Source: Jackrogersella multiformis (taxonomy: Eukaryota > Ascomycota > Sordariomycetes > Xylariales > Hypoxylaceae). Taken from it: 64,000 bases of DNA. The stretch lies in assembly GCA_902806575.1 (NCBI GenBank), contig CADCXD010000004.1, forward strand, positions 3,348,001-3,412,000. Reading direction: 5' to 3'. This document shows positions 61,938 to 64,000 of this stretch, piece by piece (position 1 is the first letter of the stretch; each line of letters starts with the position of its first letter). A model generated the notes under the pieces. It was not told the origin of the DNA. It ran no database searches and saw nothing but the letters and a program-made list of their open reading frames with translations. A program made the position numbers and the translations under genes.

Positions 61938-64000
61938 ATGTCTACTACTACAGCTCCGTCTACCGGGTCTCCCAACCTTCATCGTACCTCGGGCTCCAAG
62001 ATCTTTGTGAAGGAGGAGAACGTCAAGGTTGGCAAAGAGAACCCATCTAATGCCAATGTAGGTGAATCTGTCGACCGCTTCCGTCAACCTGTAAGTACCC
62101 AAGTAACTGTTATGATTTTTAAAGATGGCCTACAATTTTGTATGATTATCTAGCTCCGTCCATCCATCCCATCTACTTGTTTATCATCTAAATCATTATT
62201 TCCATCTTTGCTGTATCATTGTTCAGATGGTACAGTTGGAGCTAACAAATATTTAGTCTCAGAAGAAGTCGGTGTCTGCTCTTTCAACCTCTTCATTGGT
62301 CAACCAGAGCTGTCCTAAGGTCAATCCACCCCTCAATTATCCTTTGCTATATTAGCTAACCATAACAGAAGATGAAGCTTAGTCACGAGCCGTCGGATCG
62401 TTCCGACTCGAGTCCTATGGACCACCTGCTGGAGCATCTCAGTCACCAGAGAGATGTGCTTCATAAACAAGGTGATGCTCTCAAGGCTTCTGATGACAAC
62501 ACTCTGCCTCCTCCCCTCCAACATACCTCCTCGAGCAACTCGGTGCCCATTACACCCGCCACCGAAACCTTCGGTAGCACGGCCCCAACTACTCGGCCAG
62601 CTAGTGCGGCTTTGAACGATCAAAGCATTAAGGAGGAGGAAGTTCTTCGCCTGAAGCTGGAGCTTGCTCAGGCTCGAAACAAGATCACTAGACTTGACCA
62701 CGAGCTTTCACAAACCCGTCATACACCACCTGGACTTGAGCCTACCTTGAGTTCTCCAGTTGATTCCGACTTCACTTCTGGGCTCCAGGCTGCCCCAATC
62801 CCATCCCGTGCTCTTGGCCCTGCGGCACCAAATGCCGGAAGTCAGCAGCCAATCGGCAGAGACGCCGGCCAGTACTGGTCTTCCTTTGAGGATTCCCGAT
62901 CGGACACTAGTGAGGCATTGTCAGCCACAGGTTTCAATCGTTCTCGCAAGTTCTGGGGACCCAACAAGAGTAGCCAGAGTCCTTTCCAAGGCGGCTTCTC
63001 GGGACCTGAGATGCCACATAACACCCAGTGGGGTGGACGTGGTGCTCACCAGGGCGGTGCTCACCAGGGCTACATGGACCAGAATGTGGCCTACGAGCCT
63101 TCGGTTTCTGGTAACTATCGCGGAGATCGCTTGACGCCGGACTATGACTTGACGATCAGACCCTCCAGCACCCGACGAAACAGTCGATTTGATAGCCGAT
63201 TCGGAGCGCCTGCTTTTGGACCACACCAGGGATTCGGAGGTAACTTCAACTACGGCAATGGCCCATATGGAGGCTCTGACAACAGTATGTCCGCGCCGCC
63301 TCAGGCTTCGTCTAACTCGGGAATGTATTCCAACTACCAGCCAACTCCTGTTGGCACGCCACTTTCTCCCCTTGCCAGTGAGTTCACTTCGAGTACAGGT
63401 GGCGCTCCTTGGAAGTCAGAGGTAAGCAATCAATTATTTTCCTATTCGAGTCTACCGCTAACGTAGTTTGTCATAGCCCGTGGCCTCCGAGGGTCAGACT
63501 TACTTACCAACTACTGAGCCTCTGAATTACCGCCGCTTACTTGATCGTAATGTCAACTGCAACTGGAAGTATATCGTTGACAAGATCGTCTGCAACAACG
63601 ACCAGCAAGCTTCTATTTTTCTACAGCAGAAGCTCAAGGTTGGAACTCCGGACCAGAAGTACGAGATTGTAGAAGCTATTGTGTCCCAGGCCTACCCCTT
63701 GATGGTAAACCGCTTTGGAAACTTCCTGGTGCAGCGATGTTTCGAGCACGGAACCCCCGAGCAGGTGATCAAGATCGCCGAGGCTATCAGAGGATGTACA
63801 CTCAACCTCTCGATGGATCCTTTTGGCTGTCATGTGGTCCAGAAGGCTTTTGATTCTGTCCCAGAAGACTATAAGGCCATCATGGTTCATGAGCTTCTCC
63901 GACGTATCCCTGAGACCGTCATCCATCGTTACGCGTGTCATGTCTGGCAGAAGCTCTTTGAGCTGAGATGGACCGAGTCGCCACCTCAGATCATGAAGTA
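61938..64000 (+). CDS. Pumilio-family (PUF) RNA-binding protein, 5' part
   Basis: Cytoplasmic mRNA-binding regulator of the PUF family, which binds 3' UTR elements and controls stability, localisation or translation. Exons: 61938-62090, 62257-62319, 62369-63421 and 63477 onward, running off the window end; 597 residues are visible. The first ~420 are low complexity (Ser/Pro/Gly/Asn-rich) with a short predicted coiled coil near residue 159 (EEEVLRLKLELAQARNKITRL). PUF repeats begin near residue 440 with YRRLLDRNVNCNWKYIVDKI, then GNFLVQRCFEHGT and GCHVVQKAFDSV and HVWQKLFELRW, each with the helix pattern of a repeat. At least three to four repeats are visible and the rest lie beyond 64000. I chose the Met at 61938 because it begins a good low-complexity N-terminus, but an in-frame Met at 61806 remains possible. 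The specific PUF subfamily cannot be assigned. Confidence 0.88.

Overview
This is a nuclear fragment of a filamentous ascomycete, most probably a Sordariomycete. Genes carry short GT-AG introns of about 47-150 nt with GCTAAC/CTGAT-like branch sites. Histones H3 and H4 sit as a divergent, intron-bearing pair. There is a pentafunctional AROM polypeptide, and the intergenic DNA is full of GTAG/CCTAGG words. No mobile-element ORF, rRNA, CRISPR or convincing tRNA was found. Order-level placement (Xylariales-like) is only a guess from the repeat style.

Layout. 1-7796 is gene-poor and rich in simple repeats. 7797-9119 (-) encodes a three-finger C2H2 factor. 9120-15548 is again gene-poor. 15549-30036 is a compact housekeeping block: RAD3/XPD helicase of TFIIH (+), PRP3 of the U4/U6 snRNP (-, convergent with RAD3), RPA190 the largest subunit of RNA polymerase I (+, divergent from PRP3), histone H3 (-) and histone H4 (+, divergent from H3). 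30037-37958 holds no supported gene and includes an AT-rich, RIP-like stretch at about 30400-31400. 37959-40112 (+) is a large C2H2 factor resembling Rpn4. 40113-44426 is repeat-rich non-coding DNA. 44427-49203 (-) is AROM. 50857-52985 (+) is a nine-exon MFS drug/polyamine-type transporter. 54736-55530 (+) is a GFA/CENP-V-type zinc protein, preceded by a degenerate repeat array of roughly 90 bp. 55782-56924 (-) is an acyl-CoA-binding protein with a C-terminal membrane anchor (Atg37/ACBD5-like). 57984-59297 (-) is an Rnt1-type RNase III. 59668-60149 (+) is mitoribosomal protein mS33/Rsm27, ending in an 11-nt exon. 61938 to the window end (+) is the 5' part of a Pumilio-family RNA-binding protein.

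Functional view. Many genes are core information-processing genes: TFIIH, spliceosome, Pol I, nucleosome, RNase III, mitoribosome, PUF. There is no biosynthetic cluster and I do not see a multi-gene novel system. The most unexplained structures are the degenerate array upstream of the GFA gene (53.9-54.5 kb), the dispersed CCTAGG/GTAG words, and a stop-free intron that splits the third zinc finger of the first C2H2 gene. All exon models were built by eye from splice signals, reading phase and remembered family conservation; none is backed by transcript data.
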